Positions 7,465 through 16,317 of a DNA stretch of 64,000 bases are shown here, one piece after another. Source of the DNA: Prevotella sp. (lineage in GTDB: Bacteria; Bacteroidota; Bacteroidia; Bacteroidales; Bacteroidaceae); assembly GCA_017554145.1 (NCBI GenBank), contig JAFZIZ010000008.1, positions 186,001 through 250,000 of the forward strand, in the 5' to 3' direction. Positions within the stretch are counted from its first letter, which is position 1, and the number at the start of each line of letters is the position of its first letter. A model generated the notes under the pieces. It was not told where the DNA came from. It saw only the letters and a list, made by a program, of their open reading frames with translations, and did no database searches. The position numbers and the translations under genes are program-made.

Positions 7465-9768
7465 ATGGTAAAAATCTCAAAAGAAGCCGCCCTTGAATAT
7501 CATGAGGCTGGCCGCCCTGGTAAAATTGAAGTGAAGCCTACCAAGGCCTATCGAACACAAACAGACTTATCTCTCGCCTACTCTCCTGGTGTTGCTTATC
7601 CTTGTTTGGAAATTCAGCAGAATCCAGACGACGCCTACAAATACACGGATAAAGGTAATCTCGTTGCCGTTATCTCTAATGGTACTGCCGTACTGGGTCT
7701 TGGTGACATCGGTGCGATGAGTGGTAAACCAGTGATGGAAGGTAAAGGACTGCTCTTTAAGATCTATGGAGGCATCGATGTCTTCGATATCGAAGTCAAT
7801 GAGAAAGACCCCGAGAAATTCTGCGAGGCCGTAGAGAAGATTGCTCCTACCTTCGGTGGTATCAACCTCGAAGATATCAAGGCACCAGAATGTTTCTATA
7901 TCGAAGAGCGCCTGAAGAAGAGTCTTGATATTCCTGTGATGCACGACGACCAACATGGTACGGCGATTATCTCTGCCGCAGGTTTGAAGAATGCCCTCGA
8001 AGTGATTGGCAAGGATATCAAGAAAGTGAAGATTGTAGTCAACGGTGCTGGTGCCGCTGCTATCTCTTGCACGAAACTCTATATGGCGATTGGTGCCCAG
8101 AAGGAGAATATCGTTATGCTCGACTCAAAGGGAGTCATCAGTGTGGCTCGTGAAGGTTTGAACGAACAGAAGAAGTTCTTCGCTACCGAGCGCACAGATA
8201 TCCATACGTTGGAGGAGGCTGTCAACGGAGCCGATGTCTTCGTGGGTCTTTCAAAGGGTAACGTGCTCTCGAAGGAGATGGTGAAGACAATGGCGAAAGA
8301 TCCTATCATCTTCGCATTGGCTAATCCTGTTCCTGAGATTTCATACGAGGATGCGATGGAGGCTCGCCCCGACACACTGATGTCTACAGGTCGTACCGAC
8401 TATCCCAACCAGATCAATAACGTCATCGGATTCCCCTATATCTTCCGTGGTGCCCTTGACGTTCATGCCACTGCCATCAATGAGGAAATGAAACTGGCTG
8501 CCGTCTATGCCATCGCCGATTTGGCCAAACAGCCTGTTCCCGATGTTGTCAACGATGTCTATAAGGTCAATAACCTCACTTTCGGTCGTGAGTATTTCAT
8601 TCCAAAACCCGTCGACCCACGCCTTATCACCGAGGTCAGTGCCGCTGTAGCCAAGGCTGCTATTGAGAGCGGTGTGGCTCGTAAGAAGATAGAGAACTGG
8701 GACGAATACAAGAACTCACTCAGCGTATTGCTCGGTCAGGAGACCAAACTCACACAGAAGCTCTATGCTACTGCTGCTGCCCATCCGCAGCGCGTCGTAT
8801 TCGCCGAGGCTGTCCATCCCACCATGTTGAAGGCTGCCGTTCAGGCAAAGGCTGAAGGTATCTGCCAACCTATCCTCTTGGGTAACGATGAGTTCATCAC
8901 TAAACTCGCTGCCTCGCTCGACCTCAGTCTCGAAGGTATAGAGATAGTTAACCTGCGTCATCCTTCCGAGCAGGAGCGTCGTGAGCGTTATGCACGCATC
9001 CTTACGGAGAAGCGTCAGCGCGATGGTTATACCTTCCAGGAAGCTAACGATAAGATGTTCGAGCGCAACTATTTCGGTATGATGATGGTAGAGACAGGCG
9101 AGGCTGATGCCTTCATCACGGGTCTCTACACCAAATACTCCAACACCATCAAGGTAGCGAAGGAAGTTATCGGTATCCGTCCTGAGTTCAGTCACTTCGG
9201 TGCCATGCATATCATCAACTCACAGAAGGGCACCTTCTATCTCGCCGATACGATGGTGAATGAGAATCCCGATACAGAGACTCTGGTCGACCTTGCGAAA
9301 CTCGCAGCTACCAGTGTCCGCTTCTTCAACGAGAAGCCTGTGGTATCGATGATCTCCCACTCTAACTTCGGTAGTTCTACCAGTGCTGGTGCTTTAAAGG
9401 TACGTCGCGCTACAGAGATCATGCAGATGGAATATCCTGAACTCGCCATCGACGGTGAGTTACAGTTAGGTTTTGCCCTCGACAAAGAGTTGCGCGACGA
9501 GCAGTATCCGTTCACTCGCCTGAAGGGTAAGGACGTGAATACCTTCGTATTCCCCAACCTTACCTCTGCCCGTTCATCGTATAAGATGTTGCAGATGCTC
9601 GATGCCGATGTCGAGATTATCGGCCCGATACAGATGGGACTCAACAAGCCGATTCACTTTATCGACTTCGGTGCTGGTGTACGTGATGTCGTAAATATCG
9701 TGGCTATTGCCACCATCGATGCCTACGTCGACAAGATCAAGACGCGCATCAATGCGAATCAGCAGTAA
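7465..9768 (+). CDS. maeB: NADP-dependent malic enzyme with phosphotransacetylase-like domain
   Basis: The 767-residue protein is the long, two-part malic enzyme. Residues 1 to about 420 carry the malic domain and the NAD(P)-binding domain ([41 protein letters not shown]). Residues about 430-760 form a phosphate acetyltransferase-like domain. It oxidatively decarboxylates malate to pyruvate and CO2 with reduction of NADP. In known relatives the C-terminal domain is a regulatory, oligomerising part that may bind acetyl-CoA. The reading frame is complete. Its last 20 bases overlap the convergent lipoprotein gene. Confidence 0.95.
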   Translation: MVKISKEAALEYHEAGRPGKIEVKPTKAYRTQTDLSLAYSPGVAYPCLEIQQNPDDAYKYTDKGNLVAVISNGTAVLGLGDIGAMSGKPVMEGKGLLFKIYGGIDVFDIEVNEKDPEKFCEAVEKIAPTFGGINLEDIKAPECFYIEERLKKSLDIPVMHDDQHGTAIISAAGLKNALEVIGKDIKKVKIVVNGAGAAAISCTKLYMAIGAQKENIVMLDSKGVISVAREGLNEQKKFFATERTDIHTLEEAVNGADVFVGLSKGNVLSKEMVKTMAKDPIIFALANPVPEISYEDAMEARPDTLMSTGRTDYPNQINNVIGFPYIFRGALDVHATAINEEMKLAAVYAIADLAKQPVPDVVNDVYKVNNLTFGREYFIPKPVDPRLITEVSAAVAKAAIESGVARKKIENWDEYKNSLSVLLGQETKLTQKLYATAAAHPQRVVFAEAVHPTMLKAAVQAKAEGICQPILLGNDEFITKLAASLDLSLEGIEIVNLRHPSEQERRERYARILTEKRQRDGYTFQEANDKMFERNYFGMMMVETGEADAFITGLYTKYSNTIKVAKEVIGIRPEFSHFGAMHIINSQKGTFYLADTMVNENPDTETLVDLAKLAATSVRFFNEKPVVSMISHSNFGSSTSAGALKVRRATEIMQMEYPELAIDGELQLGFALDKELRDEQYPFTRLKGKDVNTFVFPNLTSARSSYKMLQMLDADVEIIGPIQMGLNKPIHFIDFGAGVRDVVNIVAIATIDAYVDKIKTRINANQQ

Positions 9769-10216
9769 CCTGTTCGATCATATAGGCTTGGATAATCTCA
9801 CAACCGTCATCGTGAGGTCGCGCATTAAAGCCGCTTGAATAAATTTTCTGCCCGTCAGAGAATTTAGCTTCGAAACACCAAGAATAGCCGTCCAGTACTT
9901 GAAGTATTGGGCGGTATTTTTCTTTGTACTTATACATCTTATGCTCCTTGATCACGTTTTGGATATGTGTAAGCACCTCGGCATCCACCTTCTTCTCGAT
10001 GATCGAGTCATAGTTCTGTTTCATTGCCTTCAATATCACAGTACCATTCTCCTGACGTTCCACACTGCCGTAATACTTATTACCAGCCCTTGTGCCATTT
10101 TCTGTGTACTCCACGCTGATTAGTTCACCCGTAGGCATTCCTTGATGTGACATGCAACTGCTGAGTGTCCCCAGCAATCCAGTCAACAAGCTCATGATGA
10201 TTCCCATTTTCTTCAT
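9749..10216 (-). CDS. Hypothetical lipoprotein
   Basis: The 155-residue product has a lipoprotein signal peptide ending in LSSC (Cys21). The mature part is alpha/beta with KYYGSVERQENGTVILKAMK and a Cys-containing YSWCFEAKFSDG strand. I do not recognise a named family. The pattern looks like a conserved small envelope protein of Bacteroidales. It lies convergent to malic enzyme and overlaps it by 20 bases. Confidence 0.7.
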   Translation of the reverse strand: MKKMGIIMSLLTGLLGTLSSCMSHQGMPTGELISVEYTENGTRAGNKYYGSVERQENGTVILKAMKQNYDSIIEKKVDAEVLTHIQNVIKEHKMYKYKEKYRPILQVLDGYSWCFEAKFSDGQKIYSSGFNARPHDDGCEIIQAYMIEQVTADSH

Positions 10217-10328
10217 TGATTGATAGTTTCAGTTCGATGCGGCGAAATTACAAAATTTCGATTAAGCGAGAGCAAAAATAATTATTTTTTTGCTAAGTGT
10301 GAGAAATTTATCTAAAATAATTCTGAAG

Positions 10329-10360
10329 TTTGCAAATTTCACGGATAATTTGTAACTTTG
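10329..10360 (+). promoter_or_regulatory. Promoter of the cyclophilin gene
   Basis: TTTG (10329-10332), 20 bases, TAACTTTG (10353-10360), 23 bases before the ATG. Confidence 0.75.
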
Positions 10361-10383
10361 CCCATAAGAAATAAACAAGCGAT

Positions 10384-11139
10384 ATGATAAGACAAAAATT
10401 CTATCTCCTGATTCTGACGTGGCTGATAACGGCTTTTAATGCGACGGCACAGACCACCACGACGGAAGTGTTATTCGAGACAACGGCTGGTAATATCCGT
10501 ATTGCTCTCTACGACGAGACACCACAGCATCGTGACAACTTCCTCAAGCTCGTCAAGATGCACGTCTACGACTCCCTACTCTTCCATCGTGTCATCAAGG
10601 ACTTTATGATTCAGAGTGGTGACATCAACAGCAAGCATGCCTTACCCGGACAGCGATTAGGGACGGGCGACTTCGACTATACCCAAGAGCCAGAGTTCCG
10701 CCTTCCTCAGATATTCCATCGTCGTGGCGTAGTGGCAATGGCACGTGAGAGCGACGATGTCAATCCAGAGATGCGCAGTTCCGCTTGTCAGTTCTATATT
10801 GTCTGGGGACGCATCCTCGACGATGCGAAACTCGCAAAGGTACAGGAACGTCTCGACACCACGACACAAGGTCGCGTCCAACTCACTCCCGAGATGATTG
10901 CTACTTATAAGACCGTTGGAGGCACTCCCCATCTCGATGGCCAATATACCGTCTTCGGAGAAGTCATTGAAGGGATGAATGTCGTCGACAGCATCCAACA
11001 AAGTCCTACCGACAAGTATGAGCGTCCCCTTGAAGACATCCGCATCCTGAAAGCAATCGTTACCAAGGATATTCCCCAACAGCCCAAGGAAACACCCAAG
11101 CCCTCTCCCAAACAACGAAAACCAGTAAGAAAGAAGTAA
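10384..11139 (+). CDS. Exported cyclophilin-type peptidyl-prolyl isomerase
   Basis: The 251-residue protein has a signal peptide (about 1-22) and a cyclophilin domain with FHRVIKDFMIQSGD and SSACQFYIVWG, followed by a basic, proline-rich tail (QQPKETPKPSPKQRKPVRKK). It should speed cis-trans isomerisation of X-Pro bonds in periplasmic proteins. Compared with a minimal cyclophilin it has an inserted segment (about residues 145-180, AKLAKVQERLDTTTQGR) that is common in Bacteroidales copies. A strong promoter stands directly upstream. The transposase-like gene starts 31 bases downstream, so it may ride on the same transcript. Confidence 0.9.
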   Translation: MIRQKFYLLILTWLITAFNATAQTTTTEVLFETTAGNIRIALYDETPQHRDNFLKLVKMHVYDSLLFHRVIKDFMIQSGDINSKHALPGQRLGTGDFDYTQEPEFRLPQIFHRRGVVAMARESDDVNPEMRSSACQFYIVWGRILDDAKLAKVQERLDTTTQGRVQLTPEMIATYKTVGGTPHLDGQYTVFGEVIEGMNVVDSIQQSPTDKYERPLEDIRILKAIVTKDIPQQPKETPKPSPKQRKPVRKK

Positions 11140-11170
11140 ACATTATTTCGTAGTTCCATTCTTCCCTTGT

Positions 11171-12220
11171 ATGAAACGTGAAGTGTTTGAGAAACAGAAC
11201 GCATTTGCCAGAGAAAAGAAACCGTCAATGTTACGCCGGTGTATAGGTCACGACTATACTGAACGCCAGATGTATATGGTGACGATGGTGACAGAAGGAC
11301 GCAAGCCTCTCTTTGGAAAAGTAGTCGGCTATAGTGAGGCACAAACGGGTAGCAATGAGGAACCCAGAACGGAACTGACAGAATTAGGAAAGCGCGTAGA
11401 GAGTGAATGGTGGAACATACCACAATACTATCCTCAGATAGAGATTATTGCTCTTCAGATGATGCCCGATCATTTTCATGGTATTCTTTTCGTTAAAGAA
11501 CGGATGGAGAAAGACCTGAGCCGTGTGATACGTGGATTTAAGACGGGCTGCAATCGCGCATATAGGGAGCTGGTCTTAGGTGTTACGTATGTTGCGACTC
11601 AGTCGCAACGCACAAAACCATCAGCACCAACCAACCCTCGCCCCAAAGAAGACCGAACTCACGGCTTCCTCTTTGCTCGTGGCTTTAACGACAAGATACT
11701 ACTACGTGAAGGGCAGTTAGAACGATGGATAAACTATCTTCACGACAACCCTCGCCGCCTACTGATGAAACGTGAACACCCTGATTTCTTTCGCGTACAA
11801 AGAGGTCTAACGATAGGCACTCAGCAGTTTTCGGCCATAGGTAATCGCTTTCTACTAAACCGCCCTACGCTCGTACAAGTGCAGTGCTCTCGCAGCCTGA
11901 CAGAAGAACAGATAGAGACTAAAGTGGCAGAAATTCTGGCATTGGGTAGACAAGGCGCCGTACTGGTATCGCCCTGCATCTCAAAAGGAGAGAAACACAT
12001 TATGAGAACAGCTTTCGAAGCAGGACTACCACTGATTATCCTTCAAGAGAACGGATTCACCGACCTTGCCAAGCCTGGCGGAAAACGCATGGATGCTTGT
12101 TCACGTGGCCAACTGCTTCTACTGGCTCCTTGGGAGCACCATAACGAGAAACAAACCATTACACGCAGTCAATGCCTTACACTAAACGCCCTCGCACGAA
12201 TGATTTGCGAAGGCCAATAA
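11171..12220 (+). CDS. Y1 (REP-associated-like) transposase fused to a SLOG/DprA-like domain
   Basis: The 349-residue protein has two parts. Residues about 20-205 are a Y1/HUH transposase domain of the REP-associated (RAYT) type, with the metal-binding HxH in MPDHFHG (His101, His103) and the later WINYLHDNPRRLL motif. Residues about 215-349 look like a Rossmann-type nucleotide-binding domain of the DprA/SLOG kind (GAVLVSPCISKGEKHIM, AFEAGLPLIIL, FDACxxGxLLLLAPW-like end). The HUH domain should nick single-stranded DNA at hairpins. The role of the second domain is unknown. A palindrome, GTTGCGA-CTCAG-TCGCAAC, lies inside the gene at 11591-11609 in a low-complexity linker. No terminal repeats or sister copies were seen. 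Confidence 0.75.
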   Translation: MKREVFEKQNAFAREKKPSMLRRCIGHDYTERQMYMVTMVTEGRKPLFGKVVGYSEAQTGSNEEPRTELTELGKRVESEWWNIPQYYPQIEIIALQMMPDHFHGILFVKERMEKDLSRVIRGFKTGCNRAYRELVLGVTYVATQSQRTKPSAPTNPRPKEDRTHGFLFARGFNDKILLREGQLERWINYLHDNPRRLLMKREHPDFFRVQRGLTIGTQQFSAIGNRFLLNRPTLVQVQCSRSLTEEQIETKVAEILALGRQGAVLVSPCISKGEKHIMRTAFEAGLPLIILQENGFTDLAKPGGKRMDACSRGQLLLLAPWEHHNEKQTITRSQCLTLNALARMICEGQ

Positions 12221-12308
12221 TATTCCCCTTCAAGGTATTTGTATCTCTGATATTGGAGCTAAAGATAGTATGAAGGCGCTTCCTTTGTTATTTCTTTTAG
12301 AAAATAAG

Positions 12309-12842
12309 TTATTCTTCTGCTGCCATAGGCATTTCGAATTCTACTTCTCTCTTCACATCATACATTTTAGATTTACTATGATCTTGTAGGTAGATGTGAT
12401 TCAAGGTAAATGCCAAAGACTTCAAGGTCTCTTCTCGTTTTTTGGGCGTTAACTCACACTCCCAGATGGTGATGCAATGCCAACCCTTTGCCGCCAATTT
12501 ATGTTGTTCCTCCTTGTCACGCTCTTTGTTCCTTCGAATCTTCTTCACCCAGAACTCCCTATTCGTCTTTGGAATCTTACAACACTCCGAACTCTCGATT
12601 ATTGTATCTTGGTTATTGTTTATTGTAATATAGTGTCCATGCCAGAAGCACCCATTTACAAATACGCACGTTCTGTATTTCCTCAACACCAAATCAGGAT
12701 GTCCAGGCAACCCTTTATGATTCAAACGATAACGGAACCCCCTCTTCCATAACCAACGCCTCACAATCATCTCTGGCTTCGTATCCTTCGAGTGGATAGC
12801 CGCCATGTTCTTGTGCCGCTGTTGGGAAGTAAGGTGGTCCAT
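12309..12842 (-). CDS. vsr: Very short patch repair endonuclease
   Basis: The 177-residue protein matches Vsr: TSQQRHKNMAAIHSKDTKPE at the N-terminus, GHPDLV with the catalytic Asp50, and VFVNGCFWHGH (His68, His70). Vsr nicks 5' of the T in T:G mismatches that arise when 5-methylcytosine deaminates, so it protects the sites of the neighbouring methyltransferase. The reading frame is open for 28 more codons upstream, but the start at 12842 fits the family and avoids a long overlap with the endonuclease gene. It is last in the restriction-modification operon, with 28 bases to the gene before it. Confidence 0.9.
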   Translation of the reverse strand: MDHLTSQQRHKNMAAIHSKDTKPEMIVRRWLWKRGFRYRLNHKGLPGHPDLVLRKYRTCVFVNGCFWHGHYITINNNQDTIIESSECCKIPKTNREFWVKKIRRNKERDKEEQHKLAAKGWHCITIWECELTPKKREETLKSLAFTLNHIYLQDHSKSKMYDVKREVEFEMPMAAEE

Positions 12843-12870
12843 TTCTATACAATACGAAAGATACAGAGAT

Positions 12871-13866
12871 TTACCCTTTAAATACTGTACAGCGATGATA
12901 CTCCAAATAACTTGCTCTTGAATCATTCATCGGGAGAAATTGGAACAATTGGTTCTCTTTAATACCAATTCTCTCTTTGACCTGCCTTGAAAGCCAGTTT
13001 GATATTGAAACACGTTTGTCATTGCTGAACGTTATATACCCTCTGTCGAATAATTTGTCATAGAGAGGAGATAGAATAAATCCGTTATTCGGATCGATTC
13101 GTTCTTTGGAGTTAGAAACCGCCCAGGGTTTAATGTGGCTGGCTATTAACAACGACTCCTCATTAATCATCGTAATAGGACAGAATGGACATTCCTCTAA
13201 CAGTTTTCGTCGATATTCTTCCTGTCCTTCACGCCCATATCTGATTTGTGGTTTGGGTTCTATCTGTTCTTCACTTGCTCCAAAGAAAGGTTCTTCTGAT
13301 TCCTGCTTAGTAGCACCATAATTCTCAATGAAAGCCTTGCGTTTCTCAATTTCCTCGAAATCTGCAAAAAGTTTCAGATAGAACATTGGCTGTCCATTGT
13401 AATCAAGGCGCATAGCCGAAATGTATGAAACTAGAGGAAGAGAAATTTCACGTATCAGTTTGTATACTTTATCAGAAGAATTGACATAACCTCGTGGACC
13501 TGCAATTTGAGACTGTTCTCTAATAGTAAAGACAACTATACCAGAGGGTAAAGCATTTATCTTTTCCATACGTTCAGACCACAAAGCATGCATTTCTTCT
13601 TTGCCTCGGTATTCTTGTGAAGGTGAGAAATACTCGGATTGTATTGCTTGCATATATGCCTGCAAATCCTGTCGAAGTACAAAACAAGTTGCTGTAAAAC
13701 CTACTTCGCCGAAAAACTCCTCCATTTTGTCTCGAGAACTCACATACAATTTAGCTTCACCATTGCCATCACCTAGCTTATTCTTTGGCATCACCCAGCT
13801 ATCCGCCACAGTGATAGGGGTCTCAAATGTATTGACAAACGTAAACTTCTCACCTTCTATATTCAT
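12871..13866 (-). CDS. HNH restriction endonuclease
   Basis: The 331-residue protein ends in an HNH nuclease domain: CPFC at about residue 222, SHIKPW at about 244, then DPNNGFILSPLYDKLFDRG. The N-terminal 200 residues are not recognised and probably contain the DNA recognition part. It overlaps the methyltransferase gene by four bases (ATGA), which means translational coupling. Together with the C5 methyltransferase and vsr it makes a type II restriction-modification set. The recognition site cannot be told from sequence alone. The region is more AT-rich than its neighbours, which suggests acquisition by transfer. Confidence 0.8.
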   Translation of the reverse strand: MNIEGEKFTFVNTFETPITVADSWVMPKNKLGDGNGEAKLYVSSRDKMEEFFGEVGFTATCFVLRQDLQAYMQAIQSEYFSPSQEYRGKEEMHALWSERMEKINALPSGIVVFTIREQSQIAGPRGYVNSSDKVYKLIREISLPLVSYISAMRLDYNGQPMFYLKLFADFEEIEKRKAFIENYGATKQESEEPFFGASEEQIEPKPQIRYGREGQEEYRRKLLEECPFCPITMINEESLLIASHIKPWAVSNSKERIDPNNGFILSPLYDKLFDRGYITFSNDKRVSISNWLSRQVKERIGIKENQLFQFLPMNDSRASYLEYHRCTVFKG

Positions 13867-15197
13867 TGTTCTTTGCCGTATTTTGTGATGTCTAATTGCT
13901 TGAGGATAGCTATCAGCACATCGACAACAATACTATTGCCAGCCTGCTGATACATAGAGGTATCCGAAACGACAATCTTAAACGAGTCCTTGAAGCCCAT
14001 CAGACGCAAACATTCCCTAGGTGTCAATTTGCGGATACGTCCCTTGTGCGTTACATAGTTGTCTACTCCTGCACGATGCATTTTGTGCATTGAATGAAGC
14101 AATGGACGAGCAACTTCGAGATCAGTCTTCGTTGACGTTTTGAAATTCTTGGTGCCACCAGCTAATACATAGTGAGCAACTTTATCCGACAAGTAGTATT
14201 TTTCTTCCACATCTCGCACATCGAAGATAAATTCATCAAAAGCTTCATCCGTTGGTGTCAGTTCCGAATCTGGATGATAGACAAAATCCCCATGCCAATT
14301 GAACTGTTGGTTTCTCTTTTGACATAATTGAATATCACCATTGATTTGAGTATAACTTTTATCTCTATTCTTGTGACTAGTGACAAACTTAACTCCCTTC
14401 TCTTTTAGAAAATACTTACTGTCTATATAATCTTCTAAGAAATCATACATTTTATACTCCAATTCAATTGGTGCAGGGTATTCAAATTTTGTTTTCTTCT
14501 TAAATCCTAAACAGTAGACTCTTTCTCGATGTTGGGGTATACCATAATCGCAACTATTAAGTACACGAAATTTTACGTCATAACCTAGTTCCTCGAAAAT
14601 ATCATGCATCACATGCCACGTTCGTCCCTTGTCATGGTTGAGCAAACCACGCACATTCTCGAAAAGGAAAAGCTTCGGCTGAGTTTCTTTCACTACGCGA
14701 GCAAACTCGTAAAAAAGAGTTCCTCGAGCATCCTCAAAACCAAGTCGATGACCCACCATCGAGAAGGCTTGACAAGGTGCCCCACCTATGACAAAGTCTA
14801 CTTTGCCTTTGTACTTCCGAGCATCAAAATCTCGGATATCAGAAAACCAATCTTCTTCGCTAATCTTATAATTAGCAAAATAGCTTTTTTTACAATTAGG
14901 TTCAATGTCACCAGCAAACATAATCTTATGTTTTAAACCCAATCTTTGAAAAGCATGTTCTATTGCACCAATACCACTAAAAACGGTTCCAATTCTAACA
15001 GTTCTTTCGGGATACTGAAATGACAATTCTTTCCATATAGTACCTTCCGATAAAGGTGTTTCAACTAACGCTTTATCTTCTAATTCTTCAGCACGCCTTT
15101 TTACAAGCTTCTTTACTTTTGAAATCTTTTCAGATTCCTCTCTTATGTCTTTTTCTACTGTTGCCATTCTCTTTGCTTTTTGCTCAGAGGGACTCAT
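13863..15197 (-). CDS. DNA (cytosine-5-)-methyltransferase
   Basis: All main C5 motifs are present in order: FSGIGAIEHAF (motif I), GGAPCQAFSMVG with the catalytic Cys (motif IV, about residue 137), FENVRGL (VI), QHRERVYCLGF (VIII), RKLTPRECLRLMGF (IX) and YQQAGNSIVV (X). It methylates cytosine in the site cut by the adjacent HNH nuclease. The frame is open 19 codons further up to 15254, but that stretch contains a terminator-like hairpin, so I prefer ATG 15197 (MSPSEQ). ATG 15167 (MATVEK) is also possible. The start codon directly follows the U-tract of the hairpin, which hints at attenuation control. Confidence 0.92.
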   Translation of the reverse strand: MSPSEQKAKRMATVEKDIREESEKISKVKKLVKRRAEELEDKALVETPLSEGTIWKELSFQYPERTVRIGTVFSGIGAIEHAFQRLGLKHKIMFAGDIEPNCKKSYFANYKISEEDWFSDIRDFDARKYKGKVDFVIGGAPCQAFSMVGHRLGFEDARGTLFYEFARVVKETQPKLFLFENVRGLLNHDKGRTWHVMHDIFEELGYDVKFRVLNSCDYGIPQHRERVYCLGFKKKTKFEYPAPIELEYKMYDFLEDYIDSKYFLKEKGVKFVTSHKNRDKSYTQINGDIQLCQKRNQQFNWHGDFVYHPDSELTPTDEAFDEFIFDVRDVEEKYYLSDKVAHYVLAGGTKNFKTSTKTDLEVARPLLHSMHKMHRAGVDNYVTHKGRIRKLTPRECLRLMGFKDSFKIVVSDTSMYQQAGNSIVVDVLIAILKQLDITKYGKEQ

Positions 15198-15231
15198 GAA
15201 AAAGCCCCCATTTCGTTGTTGAAATGAGGGC
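15198..15231 (-). terminator. Terminator/attenuator hairpin abutting the methyltransferase start
   Basis: On the minus strand GCCCTCATTTC, loop AACAAC, GAAATGGGGGC form 11 continuous pairs (one G-U), followed by TTTTTC and then the ATG at 15197. No TAnnTTTG promoter was found between the hairpin and the gene, so transcripts must read through it to express the operon. Confidence 0.65.
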
Positions 15232-15257
15232 GCGGAAGAGATTGAGAGGAGCAAGGC

Positions 15258-15361
15258 TTAGCACGGCCTACACCAGACAACAATCGTACTGTCCACGCCC
15301 TCGTTGTTAAGAGCGAGACATCCGTTGCCTTGTCTGACTGATGTGTTCTGTGAAGTGCTAA
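15258..15361 (-). ncRNA. Structured RNA element B upstream of the methyltransferase
   Basis: Nested inverted repeats frame this segment: TTAGCAC (15258-15264) pairs with GTGCTAA (15355-15361), and CAGACAA (15274-15280) with TTGTCTG (15330-15336). A short CTCG/CGAG pair lies inside. It stands between the small gene and the attenuator-like hairpin and has no coding potential. It could be the sensing part of an attenuator or an independent small RNA. No known family is recognised. The rest of the gap to 15452 shows only a small GCTGC-type hairpin near 15365-15380. Confidence 0.4.
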
Positions 15362-15452
15362 TTCTGCTCCAGCAGCCTAATCAAGGATGTTCGAAGACTT
15401 TATATTTCTCTATGTTGTATTCTCAGTTTTATTCATTTCATTTTAGGATTAG

Positions 15453-15731
15453 TTAATCCAGGAAAACCCAGCTGTTGGCAATGTCGGAAATCTTGTCGCA
15501 GTCAGCTTCGGGATTACCATCATCACCAGTACGTACTAAATCTTTCAGGGGATATAGTTCTGTGGTTTTTCCTATCTTTATCTTTTCTTGGGCATCAGCA
15601 TTCACTGAGATTTTGCCACAACGACGACCTATAGCGAGAACATCGTCCTCGTTATATCGCTGCTGGATATAGTCGTCTACTATATCCGTAATGCGCAACT
15701 CAAGTGCGCGTATGTCTTGAATGCTACTCAT
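15453..15731 (-). CDS. Hypothetical small acidic protein in the restriction-modification operon
   Basis: A 92-residue product begins MSSIQDIRALELRI and is rich in Asp and Glu, with a predicted helical N-terminus and a mixed C-terminal part (KTTELYPLKDLVR, DIANSWVFLD at the end). Seven more upstream codons are open, but ATG 15731 is the first ATG in a good position. It has no helix-turn-helix that I can see, so it is not a typical C (controller) protein. It lies between two structured RNA elements and upstream of the methyltransferase in the same orientation. The function is unknown. Candidates are a regulator or a DNA-mimic type inhibitor, neither shown. Confidence 0.5.
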   Translation of the reverse strand: MSSIQDIRALELRITDIVDDYIQQRYNEDDVLAIGRRCGKISVNADAQEKIKIGKTTELYPLKDLVRTGDDGNPEADCDKISDIANSWVFLD

Positions 15732-15759
15732 CGCAATAACATCTTGCAGCAATCAGACT

Positions 15760-15980
15760 ATATCTTCAGGCTTGTTTACAGGTAATTCGAAAGAGACCTC
15801 AGGACACAAAAGAAGCGCAGACTTGACTCTTCTCTTGAATCTTGAGGTCCTCGGATGTACCTGTACTACAAAGATATAAGTCATGCCCACGCTATCGCGC
15901 AGGCATCGGCTGACTTACTCAAAGTAGTACATCTTTGAAATTTCCGAGGTTTCAAGATTCTCTGAATAAATAGCTGATGC
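15760..15980 (-). ncRNA. Structured leader RNA element A (group I intron-like signatures)
   Basis: On the minus strand this leader contains nested stems. GAATCTTGA (15952-15960) pairs with TCAAGATTC (15837-15845), CCTCGGA (15943-15949) with TCCGAGG (15849-15855), GTACTAC with GTAGTAC, and TAAGTCA with TGACTTA, capped by ATGCC/GGCAT. GATGTAC/GTACATC is an alternative to the GTACTAC pairing. CCTCGGAAA and CATCCGAGG resemble the P and Q elements of group I introns, and AAGATATAGTCTG (near 15760-15772) resembles the S element. A matching R element was not found. It may be a degenerate intron, a riboswitch-like leader or a separate RNA. Confidence 0.4.
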
Positions 15981-16045
15981 TATTGTTTAACCCACTAAAG
16001 TCGCTCCACCGCTTTCACTAAAGCATATTGATGGTGTTCGAGAGG

Positions 16046-16077
16046 CAAAGATAGAGAATAAATCTGAAAGTTGCAAA
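16046..16077 (-). promoter_or_regulatory. Promoter of the restriction-modification leader
   Basis: On the minus strand TTTG (16074-16077), 20 bases, TATCTTTG (16046-16053). Transcription would start near 16040 and give a leader of about 310 bases before the small gene at 15731. Confidence 0.7.
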
Positions 16078-16103
16078 GATTTCGCAAGAAAAGTGCCTCA
16101 AAA

Positions 16104-16135
16104 TTTGGAAATGGGCTTTAAATTTTGTATCTTTG
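16104..16135 (+). promoter_or_regulatory. Promoter reading into the repeat-rich gap
   Basis: TTTG (16104-16107), 20 bases, TATCTTTG (16128-16135). It is divergent from the restriction-modification promoter. Downstream lie a 49-codon open frame starting at 16168 and the GIN-domain gene at 16543. Confidence 0.7.
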
Positions 16136-16167
16136 CATTTGCTTTTCAAGTTTTCCTCCTGAAAGCG

Positions 16168-16317
16168 ATGACAGATGACACTATGACGACAGAAAAACAA
16201 AAAACTTCGTGCGTACGTGCGCATATACGTACGCAGGAAAAGTTTTATAATATTTACTGTCATTGCCGTCATACTGTCATGTATATAGAAATCATAAACT
16301 ATATATTAAGCAAGTAA
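16168..16317 (+). other. Repeat-framed segment with possible 49-codon ORF
   Basis: The segment begins with TGACAG/TGACGA-type motifs (16168-16192) and contains mirror-image CTGTCAT/CCGTCAT motifs at 16258-16282. Between them lies a strong palindrome (GCGTACGT ... ACGTACGC, about 16211-16234). An open frame from ATG 16168 to TAA 16317 would give 49 residues (starts MTDDTMTTEKQKTS). The inverted motif clusters look like protein-binding sites or iterons. Whether the peptide is made is unclear. Confidence 0.3.

Noticed and set aside
11171..12308. Complete IS200/IS605-type insertion element
   Set aside because: No subterminal hairpin pair or element ends could be found around the transposase-like gene, and it has an unusual C-terminal domain.
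12309..12926. Longer vsr frame starting at 12926
   Set aside because: It would overlap the endonuclease gene by 56 bases, and the 28 extra residues do not resemble Vsr.
15240..16040. Retron or IscB-type guide RNA
   Set aside because: No reverse transcriptase, IscB or TnpB gene is nearby. The nearby HNH protein is a restriction-type endonuclease beside a C5 methyltransferase and vsr.
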